Source: an uncultured Paraprevotella sp.
Lineage (GTDB): Bacteria > Bacteroidota > Bacteroidia > Bacteroidales > Bacteroidaceae
Reading direction: 5' to 3'
Assembly: GCA_947177395.1 (NCBI GenBank)
Contig: CAMWUI010000017.1
Coordinates: forward strand, 1 to 54,843
Length of the DNA: 54,843 nucleotides
Shown one piece after another: positions 1 to 7,757 of the stretch. The position numbers were made by a program, and so were the translations under genes. Position 1 is the first letter of the stretch. Each line of letters opens with the position of its first letter. Below the pieces are notes generated by a model. The model did not search any database and was not told the origin of the DNA. It was given only the letters and a program-made list of their open reading frames with translations.

Positions 1-24
1 ATCCCCAACCCCCCCCGGTGTTGT

Positions 25-62
25 GGGGTGTGGTGTTGTGGGTGGGCGGGGGTGTGGGGGGG
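25..62 (+). other. Putative G-quadruplex motif
   Basis: Four G-runs follow closely: GGG at 40-42, GGG at 44-46, five G at 48-52 and seven G at 56-62, with loops of 1, 1 and 3 bases. A further GGGG lies at 25-28. This fits the usual G3+ short-loop pattern for a stable quadruplex on the plus strand. A function is not shown. Confidence 0.5.
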
Positions 63-236
63 TCGCTCCTGTCTGGGGGCTTTAAAATTAATTGCCGACT
101 TGCGTTGCAGCCCCGCTTCCTTGTTGTCATAGAAAACATCGGGTCGGAAAGATGGCGGGGAGGATAAGGCTGTCGGGGCGGCCATACGATTGCATGCGGA
201 AGCATCCCGGGGCTGTTTTTGCTGCAGCACGTGAAC

Positions 237-351
237 AACTGATGCGACAGCCGTATGATAACTGATGCGACAGCCGTATGATAACTGATGCGACGGTCGT
301 ATGATAACTGATGCGACGGTCGTATGATGACTGTTGACACAGTCTTATCAT
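237..351 (-). repeat. 23-bp tandem repeat array, copy A
   Basis: Four near-identical 23-bp units (237-259, 260-282, 283-305, 306-328) and one diverged unit (329-351). Read on the minus strand, each has the core catcatacgaccgtcgc or a close variant. The same family, in the opposite orientation and with more units, occurs at 21396-21579. Sequence on both sides of the arrays is also shared, so this is a dispersed element and not a chance microsatellite. There are no unique spacers, so it is not a CRISPR array. Confidence 0.9.
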
Positions 352-414
352 AGCTGTTGATACAACAGTGGCATAAGCATTGGGGGAAAATCCGTTCCGC
401 TAAATATACGGGCT

Positions 415-460
415 TAAAAAAACAGCAGCCGGACAAAAGGTATCCCTTCTGTCCGGCTGC
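415..460 (-). terminator. Rho-independent terminator of the rubrerythrin-like gene
   Basis: A perfect 11-bp stem, GCAGCCGGACA (425-435) with TGTCCGGCTGC (450-460), is followed on the minus strand by a T-tract (the A-run at 415-422). It lies about 20 bp past the stop codon of the minus-strand gene. Confidence 0.9.
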
Positions 461-478
461 AATATGAGTGGCAACGAT

Positions 479-1030
479 TTACTTGTCGCCGAAATAGCGG
501 TTGTACAAGCCCAGGAAACCACGGCCGTGGCGAGCTTCGTCCTTAGCCATTTCGTGAACGGTGTCGTGGATGGCATCCAGATTCTGTGCCTTGGCCATCT
601 TGGCGATGTCCATCTTGCCGGCACATGCGCCGCTTTCGGCTTCCATTCTCTTCTTCAGGTTGGTCTTCGTATCCCATACCATGTCGCCCAGCAACTCGCA
701 GAAGCGTGAAGCGTGGTCAGCTTCTTCAAAAGCGTAACGCTTGAAAGCCTCGGCGATTTCGGGATAACCCTCACGGTCGGCCTGGCGGCTCATGGCCAGG
801 TACATGCCGACTTCGGTGCATTCGCCTTCGAAGTTGGCCTGCAAGCCTTTCTTGATTTCAGGATCCACGTCTTTTGCTATACCGATGACATGTTCCGTCA
901 CAAATGTCAGTTCTGTGTCAGTCATTTCATTGAACTTTGAGGCAGGTGCCTTACACTGCGGACATTGTTCCGGGGCTTCCGTACCTTCGTGGATATAACC
1001 ACAGACCGTACAAACAAATTTTTTTACCAT
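479..1030 (-). CDS. Rubrerythrin family protein with N-terminal rubredoxin domain (NADH peroxidase type)
   Basis: Predicted non-haem iron peroxidase of 183 residues. The N-terminus is a rubredoxin-like knuckle with C7, C10, C23 and C26 (CTVCGY and CPQC). A ferritin-like four-helix domain follows, with the expected carboxylates and histidines ([27 protein letters not shown]). In classical rubrerythrins the rubredoxin part is at the C-terminus; this reversed order is the reverse-rubrerythrin arrangement known from anaerobes, where it reduces hydrogen peroxide with electrons from NADH through partner proteins. No export signal is seen, so it should act in the cytoplasm. It is a single-gene unit with its own promoter at 1138-1169 and terminator at 415-460. 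The family assignment is firm; the electron donor is inferred. Confidence 0.93.
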   Translation of the reverse strand: MVKKFVCTVCGYIHEGTEAPEQCPQCKAPASKFNEMTDTELTFVTEHVIGIAKDVDPEIKKGLQANFEGECTEVGMYLAMSRQADREGYPEIAEAFKRYAFEEADHASRFCELLGDMVWDTKTNLKKRMEAESGACAGKMDIAKMAKAQNLDAIHDTVHEMAKDEARHGRGFLGLYNRYFGDK

Positions 1031-1137
1031 ACTTTTTACGTGTTAATTAATAAACAGTCATTTAGTTCTTTATATGCCTTAACCGGCCGTTTTAGCCTAC
1101 GTCGGCAACCGCTGTGATTGCCCGCGCTTTGCTATTA

Positions 1138-1169
1138 CAAAGATAAAACAAATTGCGGGATGTCCACAA
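1138..1169 (-). promoter_or_regulatory. Promoter of the rubrerythrin-like gene
   Basis: On the minus strand TATCTTTG (1138-1145) matches the Bacteroides -7 consensus TAnnTTTG, and a TTG (1167-1169) lies 21 bp upstream as the -33 element. The leader to the start codon at 1030 would be about 100 nt, long enough to hold regulation. No clear hairpin was found in it. Confidence 0.6.
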
Positions 1170-1284
1170 CTTTTCTCCTGAAAAAATGCTGTGGCCCGAT
1201 ATGTATTTCCCCTGTTTGTCCCCATCAAGGTTCCTGTCCGCAACCTTATCTTCCTATCTTATGTCCTTTCTCATTTTTATTTTC

Positions 1285-1292
1285 TATCTTTG
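1285..1292 (+). promoter_or_regulatory. -7 box upstream of nadE
   Basis: TATCTTTG matches the Bacteroides -7 consensus and ends 22 bp before the chosen nadE start at 1315. This supports a start there and not at the longer upstream in-frame positions. The -33 element is not obvious. Confidence 0.6.
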
Positions 1293-1314
1293 TCCCGAAC
1301 TAAAAATGAAGTAT

Positions 1315-3243
1315 ATGAACTACGGTTTTGTGCGGATTGCTTCGGCTGTTCCCGGTGTGAAGGTGGCTGATTGCAAATATAACGCCCGGCAGATAGAAAG
1401 CCTGATAGCTCAGGCTGAAGGCAAAGGTGTGGAAATCATCTGTTTCCCGGAACTGTGTATTACGGGATATACCTGCGGGGATTTGTTCTCGCAGCAAATG
1501 CTGCTCGACGAGGCGGAAATGGCGCTCATCGGGCTGATGAACTTCACGCGTTCGCTGGACATTATTTCCATCGTAGGATTGCCCGTCGCTTACCGGGGCA
1601 CTCTGCTCAATTGTGCGGTCGTTCTTCAGAGAGGCAAGATATTGGGGGTTGTTCCTAAAACCTATCTGCCCAATTACAAGGAATTTTACGAGCAGCGCTG
1701 GTTTACTTCCGGTGCGGTGCATCCGGATACGTGCGTGCTCATCTGCGGACAGCAGGCGCGCCTGAGCCGCCATTTGCTGTTCCGGACTCCATCCTGTTGT
1801 TTCGGTGTGGAACTGTGTGAAGACCTCTGGTCTCCGATTCCTCCCAGCAGCGAACTGGCGCTTCAGGGAGCGGAAATTATCTTTAATCTGAGTGCCGACA
1901 ACGAGGGGATCGGCAAGCATGTCTATCTGCAATCGCTGGTGGCGCAGCAGAGTGCGCGTTGCCTGGCCGGTTATGTGTTTGCCGGTTGCGGATTTGGCGA
2001 AAGTACTCAGGATGTGGTTTTCGCAGGAAAGACGATGATATATGAAAACGGAACTCTGCTGGCCGAAGGAGAGCGTTTCTCTCTGAAAGAGCAATTGACA
2101 GTCAGTGAGATTGACGTGGAGAAACTGCGTGGGGAAAGACTGAGGAACACTACTTTTGCCGCCAGCATCGCACACGGCGGGCAGCATGCCCAACCGGTCG
2201 TTGCGGACAGTGAGTTCTTTGTTCCGAAGGAGTTCGAAATCACACGTGCCATACCGGCTCATCCGTTTGTCCCGGGCGGACGGGCTCTGGATGAAAGGTG
2301 TGAAGAAATATTTGCCATTCAGGTGAGCGGACTGGCCAAACGTTTGGTGCACACGCATTCGCAGATTGTCGTGCTGGGCATTTCCGGCGGGCTGGATTCT
2401 ACGCTGGCCTTGCTGGTGTGTATCAGAACCTTTGATAAGTTGCGCCTTTCGCGCAAGGGCATTGTGGGTATCACCATGCCCGGTTTCGGCACCACTGGTC
2501 GTACTTATCGGAATGCCGTCAACCTGATGAAGAGTCTGGGTGTCACTATCCGTGAAATAAATATCAAGGATGCCTGTCTGCAACATTTCTCTGACTTGGG
2601 AATGGATCCGGATGTGCATGACGTCACCTATGAAAACAGTCAGGCGCGGGAGCGGACACAAATACTGATGGACGCCGCCAATCAGATGAACGGCCTTGTC
2701 GTGGGAACGGGCGATTTGTCGGAACTGGCTCTGGGGTGGGCTACCTACAACGGCGACCACATGAGCATGTACGGTGTGAATGCCTCCATTCCTAAGACGC
2801 TGGTGAAGCATCTGGTGACTTGGGTGGCCGGGACGCTGGAAGAAACGTTGGCCAAGGAAACGTTGCTCGACATCGTGGATACTCCTATCAGTCCGGAACT
2901 GATACCGGCGGACGAGAACGGGAACATACAGCAGAAGACGGAAGACTTGGTGGGCCCTTATGAGTTGCATGACTTCTTCCTTTATTATACGCTCCGTTAC
3001 GGCTTCCGTCCTTCCAAGATATATTATCTGGCCCGGAAAGCATTCAATGATCTGTATTCGGAAGATGTGATAAAGAAATGGATAACAGTGTTCTATCGTC
3101 GTTTCTTCTCTCAACAGTTCAAGCGTTCCTGTCTGCCGGATGGTCCGAAGGTCGGCAGTTGTTCTCTGAGTCCAAGGGGAGACTGGCGTATGCCGAGCGA
3201 TGCTTCGGCTACAGCTTGGATCGAAGAGTGTGACCAACTATAA
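1315..3243 (+). CDS. nadE: Glutamine-dependent NAD+ synthetase
   Basis: Last step of NAD+ synthesis: ATP-dependent amidation of deamido-NAD+ with ammonia from glutamine. The 642-residue protein is the long two-domain type. The N-terminal nitrilase-like glutaminase domain has the catalytic triad E46 (CFPEL), K115 (VPKTY) and C168 (VELCEDLW). The C-terminal synthetase domain has the SGGLDS ATP-pyrophosphatase loop near 357-362 and GTGDLSELALGWATYNGDH. The open frame extends upstream to 1153, but that part crosses the -7 box at 1285-1292. ATG at 1315 (MNYGFV) gives the usual family N-terminus; ATG at 1306 is an alternative. A GH2 gene follows after 10 bp, so the two are probably co-transcribed. 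Confidence 0.96.
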   Translation: MNYGFVRIASAVPGVKVADCKYNARQIESLIAQAEGKGVEIICFPELCITGYTCGDLFSQQMLLDEAEMALIGLMNFTRSLDIISIVGLPVAYRGTLLNCAVVLQRGKILGVVPKTYLPNYKEFYEQRWFTSGAVHPDTCVLICGQQARLSRHLLFRTPSCCFGVELCEDLWSPIPPSSELALQGAEIIFNLSADNEGIGKHVYLQSLVAQQSARCLAGYVFAGCGFGESTQDVVFAGKTMIYENGTLLAEGERFSLKEQLTVSEIDVEKLRGERLRNTTFAASIAHGGQHAQPVVADSEFFVPKEFEITRAIPAHPFVPGGRALDERCEEIFAIQVSGLAKRLVHTHSQIVVLGISGGLDSTLALLVCIRTFDKLRLSRKGIVGITMPGFGTTGRTYRNAVNLMKSLGVTIREINIKDACLQHFSDLGMDPDVHDVTYENSQARERTQILMDAANQMNGLVVGTGDLSELALGWATYNGDHMSMYGVNASIPKTLVKHLVTWVAGTLEETLAKETLLDIVDTPISPELIPADENGNIQQKTEDLVGPYELHDFFLYYTLRYGFRPSKIYYLARKAFNDLYSEDVIKKWITVFYRRFFSQQFKRSCLPDGPKVGSCSLSPRGDWRMPSDASATAWIEECDQL

Positions 3244-3253
3244 TCGTTCTGTC

Positions 3254-6190
3254 ATGAAACACCGTTGCGTACAGATATGTCTGCTCTGTCTGGTTGCTTT
3301 GTTGCAGGGCGAAGATTTGTTTTCACAGGAACAACTTGATTTGTCCGGAACTTGGGAGTTCCAGATAGACCGGCAGGACCGTGGAATCTCGGAACGATGG
3401 TACGACAGGGAGCTGGACGACCGGATTCAGTTACCCGGCAGTATGCCGCAGCGGTTGAAGGGCGACTTGTCGTCTGTAGATACCCGGTGGACCGGTTCGC
3501 TCTACGACAGTTCCTATTACTACAATCCCTATATGGAGAAGTACCGCCGGGCGGAGAATTTCAAACTTCCGTTTTTCCTTACGCCTGACAGACATTATGT
3601 GGGCGTGGCCTGGTACAGAAGGACCGTTGATATCCCTAAGGGATGGAAAGGAAAATGTGTCATGCTCACTCTGGAGCGTCCGCACATCAAGACCACATTG
3701 TGGGTAAACGGGAAGAAAATCGGTGAGGACAACAGTCTGTGCGTGCCTCATTGCTACGATTTAACCGGCAGTGTCCGAACGGGAAAGAACACAATCGCCG
3801 TCCGTATAGACAATCATGCGGAGGAAGTGTGCGTGGGCGCGGATTCGCATAGTGTGACGGACCAGACACAAGGTAACTGGAACGGAGTCGTGGGACGTAT
3901 GGAACTTCAGGCATGCTCCCGTATTTATGCCGAAGATATACAGGTTTATCCGGACATTCATAACAGGCAGGCTACTGTAACCTTGCAGTTGAGAAAACAG
4001 CATGTAAAGGACGGAATGCCTGTGAAAATCGAACTGTTGGCCAGGAGTTTTAATTCAGACAAGGAACATGAAACGGAACCGGTGGTGAAAGAAATCGTGC
4101 TGAATGGCAAACAGACCGAGGTGACTATCGTCCTGCCCATGGGAGAAGGTATGCAATTGTGGGATGAATTCAATCCTGCATTATATGAATTGACGACTAA
4201 AGTCTCGTTCCGGGGAGGAACTGACACGCGGAAGCGCACTTTCGGTATGCGTGAATTTAAAATCGAGGGTAAGTCTTTTTACGTGAACGGGCGAAAAACT
4301 ATGTTGAGAGGAACGGTGGAAAACTGCGATTTCCCCAATACCGGATATGCGCCGATGGGTGAGGCCGAATGGGAAAGGGTGTTTCGCATTTGTCGCCGGT
4401 ATGGATTGAATCACATGCGTTTCCATTCTTATTGTCCGCCGGAGGCTGCTTTCGCGGCGGCGGACAAAGTGGGGTTCTATCTGCAACCGGAAGGCCCGAG
4501 TTGGCCCAATCACGGTGTGAAACTGGGTAATGGGATGTATATAGACGAATACCTGATGTCGGAAACCCGGCGTATGAATAAGGAATACGGCAATCATGCG
4601 TCTTTCTGCATGCTGGCATGCGGCAATGAGCCAGCCGGTAATTGGGTGAAATGGGTCAGCAGATTTGTTGATGAATGGAAGAAGACCGACAGCCGTCATG
4701 TGTACACCGGAGCATCGGTTGGCGGCGGATGGGCGTGGCAGCCCCGCAACATGTTCCATGTCAAGGCCGGTGTCCGCGGGCTGGATGAATGGAGGCGGAG
4801 CGCACCGGAGAGTACGTTCGACTTCCGTGCCAAGCTCGATACGGTAAAGCAGCCGTTTGTGTCTCACGAGACAGGGCAATGGTGTGTCTTTCCCGACTTT
4901 GAAGAGATAGAGAAATACACGGGAGTCAACAAAGCAAAGAATTTTGAGATTTTTCGCGATATGTTAGAGGAAAATCACATGGGGAGAATGGCGCATAAGT
5001 TCATGATGGCTTCCGGAAAGTTGCAGGCCTTGTGTTACAAGCACGAACTGGAACGTACCTTGCGTACACCTGACTATGCCGGTTTCCAGTTGCTGGCCTT
5101 GAACGATTATTCGGGACAGGGGACTGCATTGGTGGGTGTGACGGATGTATTTTTCGAAGACAAAGAGTATTGCAGTGCCGAACAGTTCCGGGAGTTCTGT
5201 TCGCCTACGGTATTGCTGGCACGTATACCGAAGTTTACATACTGGAATGACGAACCGTTTACGGCGAGTGTGGAAGTCGCCCATTTCGGGAAAGCCCCTA
5301 TCCGTCAGGCGGAAATTTCCTATACCATTAAGGATATATATAATAAGGTATACGCACACGGCAAGGTCTGTCGTCGGGATATACCTTTGGGTAACAATAT
5401 CAGGTTGGGGGATATTCCTTTGTTCTTGACTCCGGAACAGGAAGCCCGTAAATATGTTCTTGAAGTTTCCCTAAAAGGCGTTTACGATACGGAAGGGGAA
5501 ACGGCGGAAGAGGTGTGCAGCCGGAATCATTGGGATTTCTGGGTGTATCCAAAATCCGCTTTGCGACAGGAGGTGCCGGCGGACATTTACATCACCGATT
5601 CGCTCGATGACAAGGCGGAACAAATCCTGCGCGAGGGTGGGAAAGTGCTCGTCACGGCAGCTGGGAAAATCACTTATGGAAAAGACATTGTGCAGCATTT
5701 CATTCCGGTGTTCTGGAATACAAGCTGGTTCAAGATGCGCCCGCCTCACACGACGGGGCTATATGTGGAAAGCAGCCATCCCCTGTTCCGCCGCTTTCCG
5801 ACGGATTACCATAGTGACTTGCAATGGTGGGCCTTGGTTAACCGCAGGCAAGTCATGCAGTTTACGGAATTCCCGGCAGAGTTCCAGCCCATCGTGCAGA
5901 GCATAGATACATGGTTCCTGAACCGTAAAATTGGTATGTTGTTTGAGGCGCAGGTAGGAAACGGGCGTCTGATGATGACGACGATGCCCCTGACGCTCGA
6001 TGAGAAATATCCGGTTGTCTGCCAGATGCGCAAAGCTGTGCTCGACTATATGGCTTCGGAGGATTTTCGTCCGAGACACACTGTAGACATCCAGCGGATA
6101 AAAGACTTGTTCGTCAAGGAGGCACCCAAAGTGGACATGTATACCAAAGATTCTCCCGATGAACTGAAGCCCAAACTGAAACAGCAGTGA
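3254..6190 (+). CDS. Glycoside hydrolase family 2 protein (beta-galactosidase-like), secreted
   Basis: Predicted exo-acting glycosidase of 978 residues. A signal peptide covers about the first 20-25 residues (MKHRC...ALLQG). A jelly-roll sugar-binding domain, an immunoglobulin-like domain and a TIM barrel follow in the order typical of GH2. The acid/base is E459 (ACGNEPAGN) and the nucleophile E539 (VSHETGQW). The C-terminal third is beta-rich and not assigned. The open frame extends to 3200, but ATG 3254 gives the signal peptide and lies 10 bp after the nadE stop. The substrate cannot be read from sequence; beta-galactosidase, beta-glucuronidase and related activities all occur in GH2. No SusC/SusD pair is nearby, so this is not a standard polysaccharide utilisation locus. 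Confidence 0.88.
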   Translation: MKHRCVQICLLCLVALLQGEDLFSQEQLDLSGTWEFQIDRQDRGISERWYDRELDDRIQLPGSMPQRLKGDLSSVDTRWTGSLYDSSYYYNPYMEKYRRAENFKLPFFLTPDRHYVGVAWYRRTVDIPKGWKGKCVMLTLERPHIKTTLWVNGKKIGEDNSLCVPHCYDLTGSVRTGKNTIAVRIDNHAEEVCVGADSHSVTDQTQGNWNGVVGRMELQACSRIYAEDIQVYPDIHNRQATVTLQLRKQHVKDGMPVKIELLARSFNSDKEHETEPVVKEIVLNGKQTEVTIVLPMGEGMQLWDEFNPALYELTTKVSFRGGTDTRKRTFGMREFKIEGKSFYVNGRKTMLRGTVENCDFPNTGYAPMGEAEWERVFRICRRYGLNHMRFHSYCPPEAAFAAADKVGFYLQPEGPSWPNHGVKLGNGMYIDEYLMSETRRMNKEYGNHASFCMLACGNEPAGNWVKWVSRFVDEWKKTDSRHVYTGASVGGGWAWQPRNMFHVKAGVRGLDEWRRSAPESTFDFRAKLDTVKQPFVSHETGQWCVFPDFEEIEKYTGVNKAKNFEIFRDMLEENHMGRMAHKFMMASGKLQALCYKHELERTLRTPDYAGFQLLALNDYSGQGTALVGVTDVFFEDKEYCSAEQFREFCSPTVLLARIPKFTYWNDEPFTASVEVAHFGKAPIRQAEISYTIKDIYNKVYAHGKVCRRDIPLGNNIRLGDIPLFLTPEQEARKYVLEVSLKGVYDTEGETAEEVCSRNHWDFWVYPKSALRQEVPADIYITDSLDDKAEQILREGGKVLVTAAGKITYGKDIVQHFIPVFWNTSWFKMRPPHTTGLYVESSHPLFRRFPTDYHSDLQWWALVNRRQVMQFTEFPAEFQPIVQSIDTWFLNRKIGMLFEAQVGNGRLMMTTMPLTLDEKYPVVCQMRKAVLDYMASEDFRPRHTVDIQRIKDLFVKEAPKVDMYTKDSPDELKPKLKQQ

Positions 6191-6202
6191 CGTCAGTCGG
6201 GG

Positions 6203-6676
6203 TTACTCGTGATGGTAAGGCTCGTTGTTCAGGATAGTCATAGCCCGGTAAATCTGTTCCACAAATATCAGGCGTATCATCTGGTGGGAAAAAGTCATTT
6301 GGGATAATGAAATCTTTTCGTTGGCTTCCCGGTAGATGCGGGGAGAGAATCCGTAAGGACCGCCTACAACAAATACCAGACGCTGGGAGACAGTGTTCAT
6401 TTTCTTCTGCATCCACTTGGCGAATTCCAACGAACGGAACTCTTTGCCGTGCTCGTCCAGCAGGACGATGTGGTCGCCCGGAAGAAATGCTTTCAACAGC
6501 ATATCCGCCTCTTTCTCCTTTTGTTGATCAGGCGACAGGCTTTTGGTATTCTTCAGTTCGGGAATCACTTTCAATTCGAAGGACAGATAGTGTCCCACGC
6601 GGCGGCTGTATTCATCAATAGACGCTATGAAATGCGGATCGGTGGTTTTGCCCACAACGAGTAACAGGACTTTCAT
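6203..6676 (-). CDS. rlmH: 23S rRNA pseudouridine-1915 N3-methyltransferase RlmH
   Basis: SPOUT-class methyltransferase of 157 residues that modifies helix 69 of 23S rRNA on assembled ribosomes. Diagnostic features are LDEHGKEF, the SAM-binding knot motif GGPYG, LSQMTFSHQMIRL and the C-terminal PYHHE. The chosen start is the ATG at 6676 (MKVLLLVVGK), which matches the family N-terminus; the open frame extends to 6715 but the extra 13 residues look unnatural. A -7 box ends only 4 bp before this ATG, so the mRNA may be leaderless. The gene is convergent with the GH2 gene (12-bp gap) and divergent from nadC. Confidence 0.95.
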   Translation of the reverse strand: MKVLLLVVGKTTDPHFIASIDEYSRRVGHYLSFELKVIPELKNTKSLSPDQQKEKEADMLLKAFLPGDHIVLLDEHGKEFRSLEFAKWMQKKMNTVSQRLVFVVGGPYGFSPRIYREANEKISLSQMTFSHQMIRLIFVEQIYRAMTILNNEPYHHE

Positions 6677-6680
6677 GTTA

Positions 6681-6688
6681 CAAAGATA
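6681..6688 (-). promoter_or_regulatory. -7 box of rlmH
   Basis: Read on the minus strand this is TATCTTTG, a full match to TAnnTTTG. It ends 4 bp before the rlmH ATG, so transcription would start at or within a few bases of the start codon. The -33 element is weak. Confidence 0.5.
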
Positions 6689-6732
6689 GTGATAATCTCG
6701 CACATTTTTTCGCAATATTCAGCGAATTGTCT

Positions 6733-6740
6733 TACCTTTG
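6733..6740 (+). promoter_or_regulatory. -7 box of nadC
   Basis: TACCTTTG matches the Bacteroides -7 consensus, 37 bp before the nadC ATG. A T-run around 6704-6711 is a possible -33 region. The promoter is back to back with that of rlmH. Confidence 0.6.
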
Positions 6741-6777
6741 TCCTATATAATCGAGTTTTACATAAAAATATAAGAAT

Positions 6778-7626
6778 ATGCTTTCAGTTGAAGAATTGAA
6801 CGACCGGTTGATAGATTTGGCTTTTGCCGAAGATATCGGCGATGGAGATCACACCACTTTGTGCTGTATACCGGACGACGTGATGGGAAAATCTAAACTT
6901 TTGATAAAGGAAGAGGGCGTGCTGGCCGGTGTGGAGATTGCCAAACAGGTGTTTTGCCGTTTTGACGACACGATGCAGGTGGAAGTTTTTATTCAGGACG
7001 GTGCCCATGTAAAACCGGGCGATGTGGCAATGATCGTGACCGGTAAGGTACAGAGTCTGTTGCAGACCGAGCGCCTGATGCTGAACATCATGCAACGCAT
7101 GAGTGGAATAGCCACGATGACCGCCCGTTATGTGGAGCGTTTGAAAGGGACGAACACTCGGGTGCTGGATACCCGCAAAACGACTCCGGGCATGCGTATG
7201 CTTGAAAAAGAGGCCGTGAAAATCGGTGGCGGAGTAAATCACCGTATCGGTCTGTTCGATATGATTCTGCTGAAGGACAATCATGTGGACTTCGCCGGGG
7301 GCATAGAGAACGCCATCGACCGTTGTCATGCTTATTTGAAAGAAAAAGGCAAGGATCTGAAGATAGAAATAGAGGTGCGTAACTTTGACGAGTTGGAGCA
7401 AGTGCTTCGTATCGGCGGGGTACACCGTATCATGCTGGATAACTTCACGCCGACTGACACGAAGAAAGCCGTGGAAATGGTGGGCGGACGTTACGAAACG
7501 GAGTCGAGCGGCGGTATTACGTTCGATACTTTACGCGATTATGCCGAGTGCGGGGTGGATTTTATTTCTGTGGGCGCTCTGACACACTCTGTCAAGGGAT
7601 TGGACATGAGTTTCAAGGCTTGCTGA
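6778..7626 (+). CDS. nadC: Nicotinate-nucleotide pyrophosphorylase (carboxylating), quinolinate phosphoribosyltransferase
   Basis: Converts quinolinate and PRPP to nicotinate mononucleotide, CO2 and pyrophosphate in de novo NAD synthesis. It has 282 residues, the normal length. Family signatures are in order: FAEDIGDGDHTT near the N-terminus, ERLMLNIMQRMSGIAT, DTRKTTPGMRMLEKEAVKIGGG, HRIGLFDMILLKDNH, and ESSGGITFDTLRDYAECGVDFISVGALTHS at the C-terminus. The catalytic arginine and lysine positions appear intact. nadE lies 3.5 kb upstream. It has its own promoter. Confidence 0.96.
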   Translation: MLSVEELNDRLIDLAFAEDIGDGDHTTLCCIPDDVMGKSKLLIKEEGVLAGVEIAKQVFCRFDDTMQVEVFIQDGAHVKPGDVAMIVTGKVQSLLQTERLMLNIMQRMSGIATMTARYVERLKGTNTRVLDTRKTTPGMRMLEKEAVKIGGGVNHRIGLFDMILLKDNHVDFAGGIENAIDRCHAYLKEKGKDLKIEIEVRNFDELEQVLRIGGVHRIMLDNFTPTDTKKAVEMVGGRYETESSGGITFDTLRDYAECGVDFISVGALTHSVKGLDMSFKAC

Positions 7627-7757
7627 CAATTTGGATTCGGCAATATCATGACAGAACGGCATTCGGAAGGTTCTCCGGGTGCCGTTGTGTTAACGGGAGG
7701 ATACAGTCGGGGGCTTTTTCGGCTGTCCAAAATAGATTTAGTTAAAAACAGATAGAC

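Larger units (their letters stand above)
1..478. other. Intergenic region: G-rich tract, 23-bp repeat array, terminator
   Basis: No convincing gene lies here. Positions 1-63 hold a C-run followed by G-runs on the plus strand. Positions 237-351 hold a 23-bp tandem array, and 415-460 the terminator of the rubrerythrin-like gene. Short open frames across the array are products of its 23-bp period and have no domain support. Whatever gene lies to the left is outside the window. Confidence 0.7.

Noticed and set aside
127-351. Possible small protein with 23-residue repeats across array A (and 21238-21657 across array B)
   Set aside because: A 23-bp period always gives a 23-residue repeat if no stop occurs. 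There is no promoter or domain, and the flanks agree better at DNA level than as protein.
1300-3237. A 645-codon open frame on the minus strand across nadE
   Set aside because: It is the mirror of a strongly supported gene, has no recognisable domain, and its composition is what the nadE codons force on the other strand.
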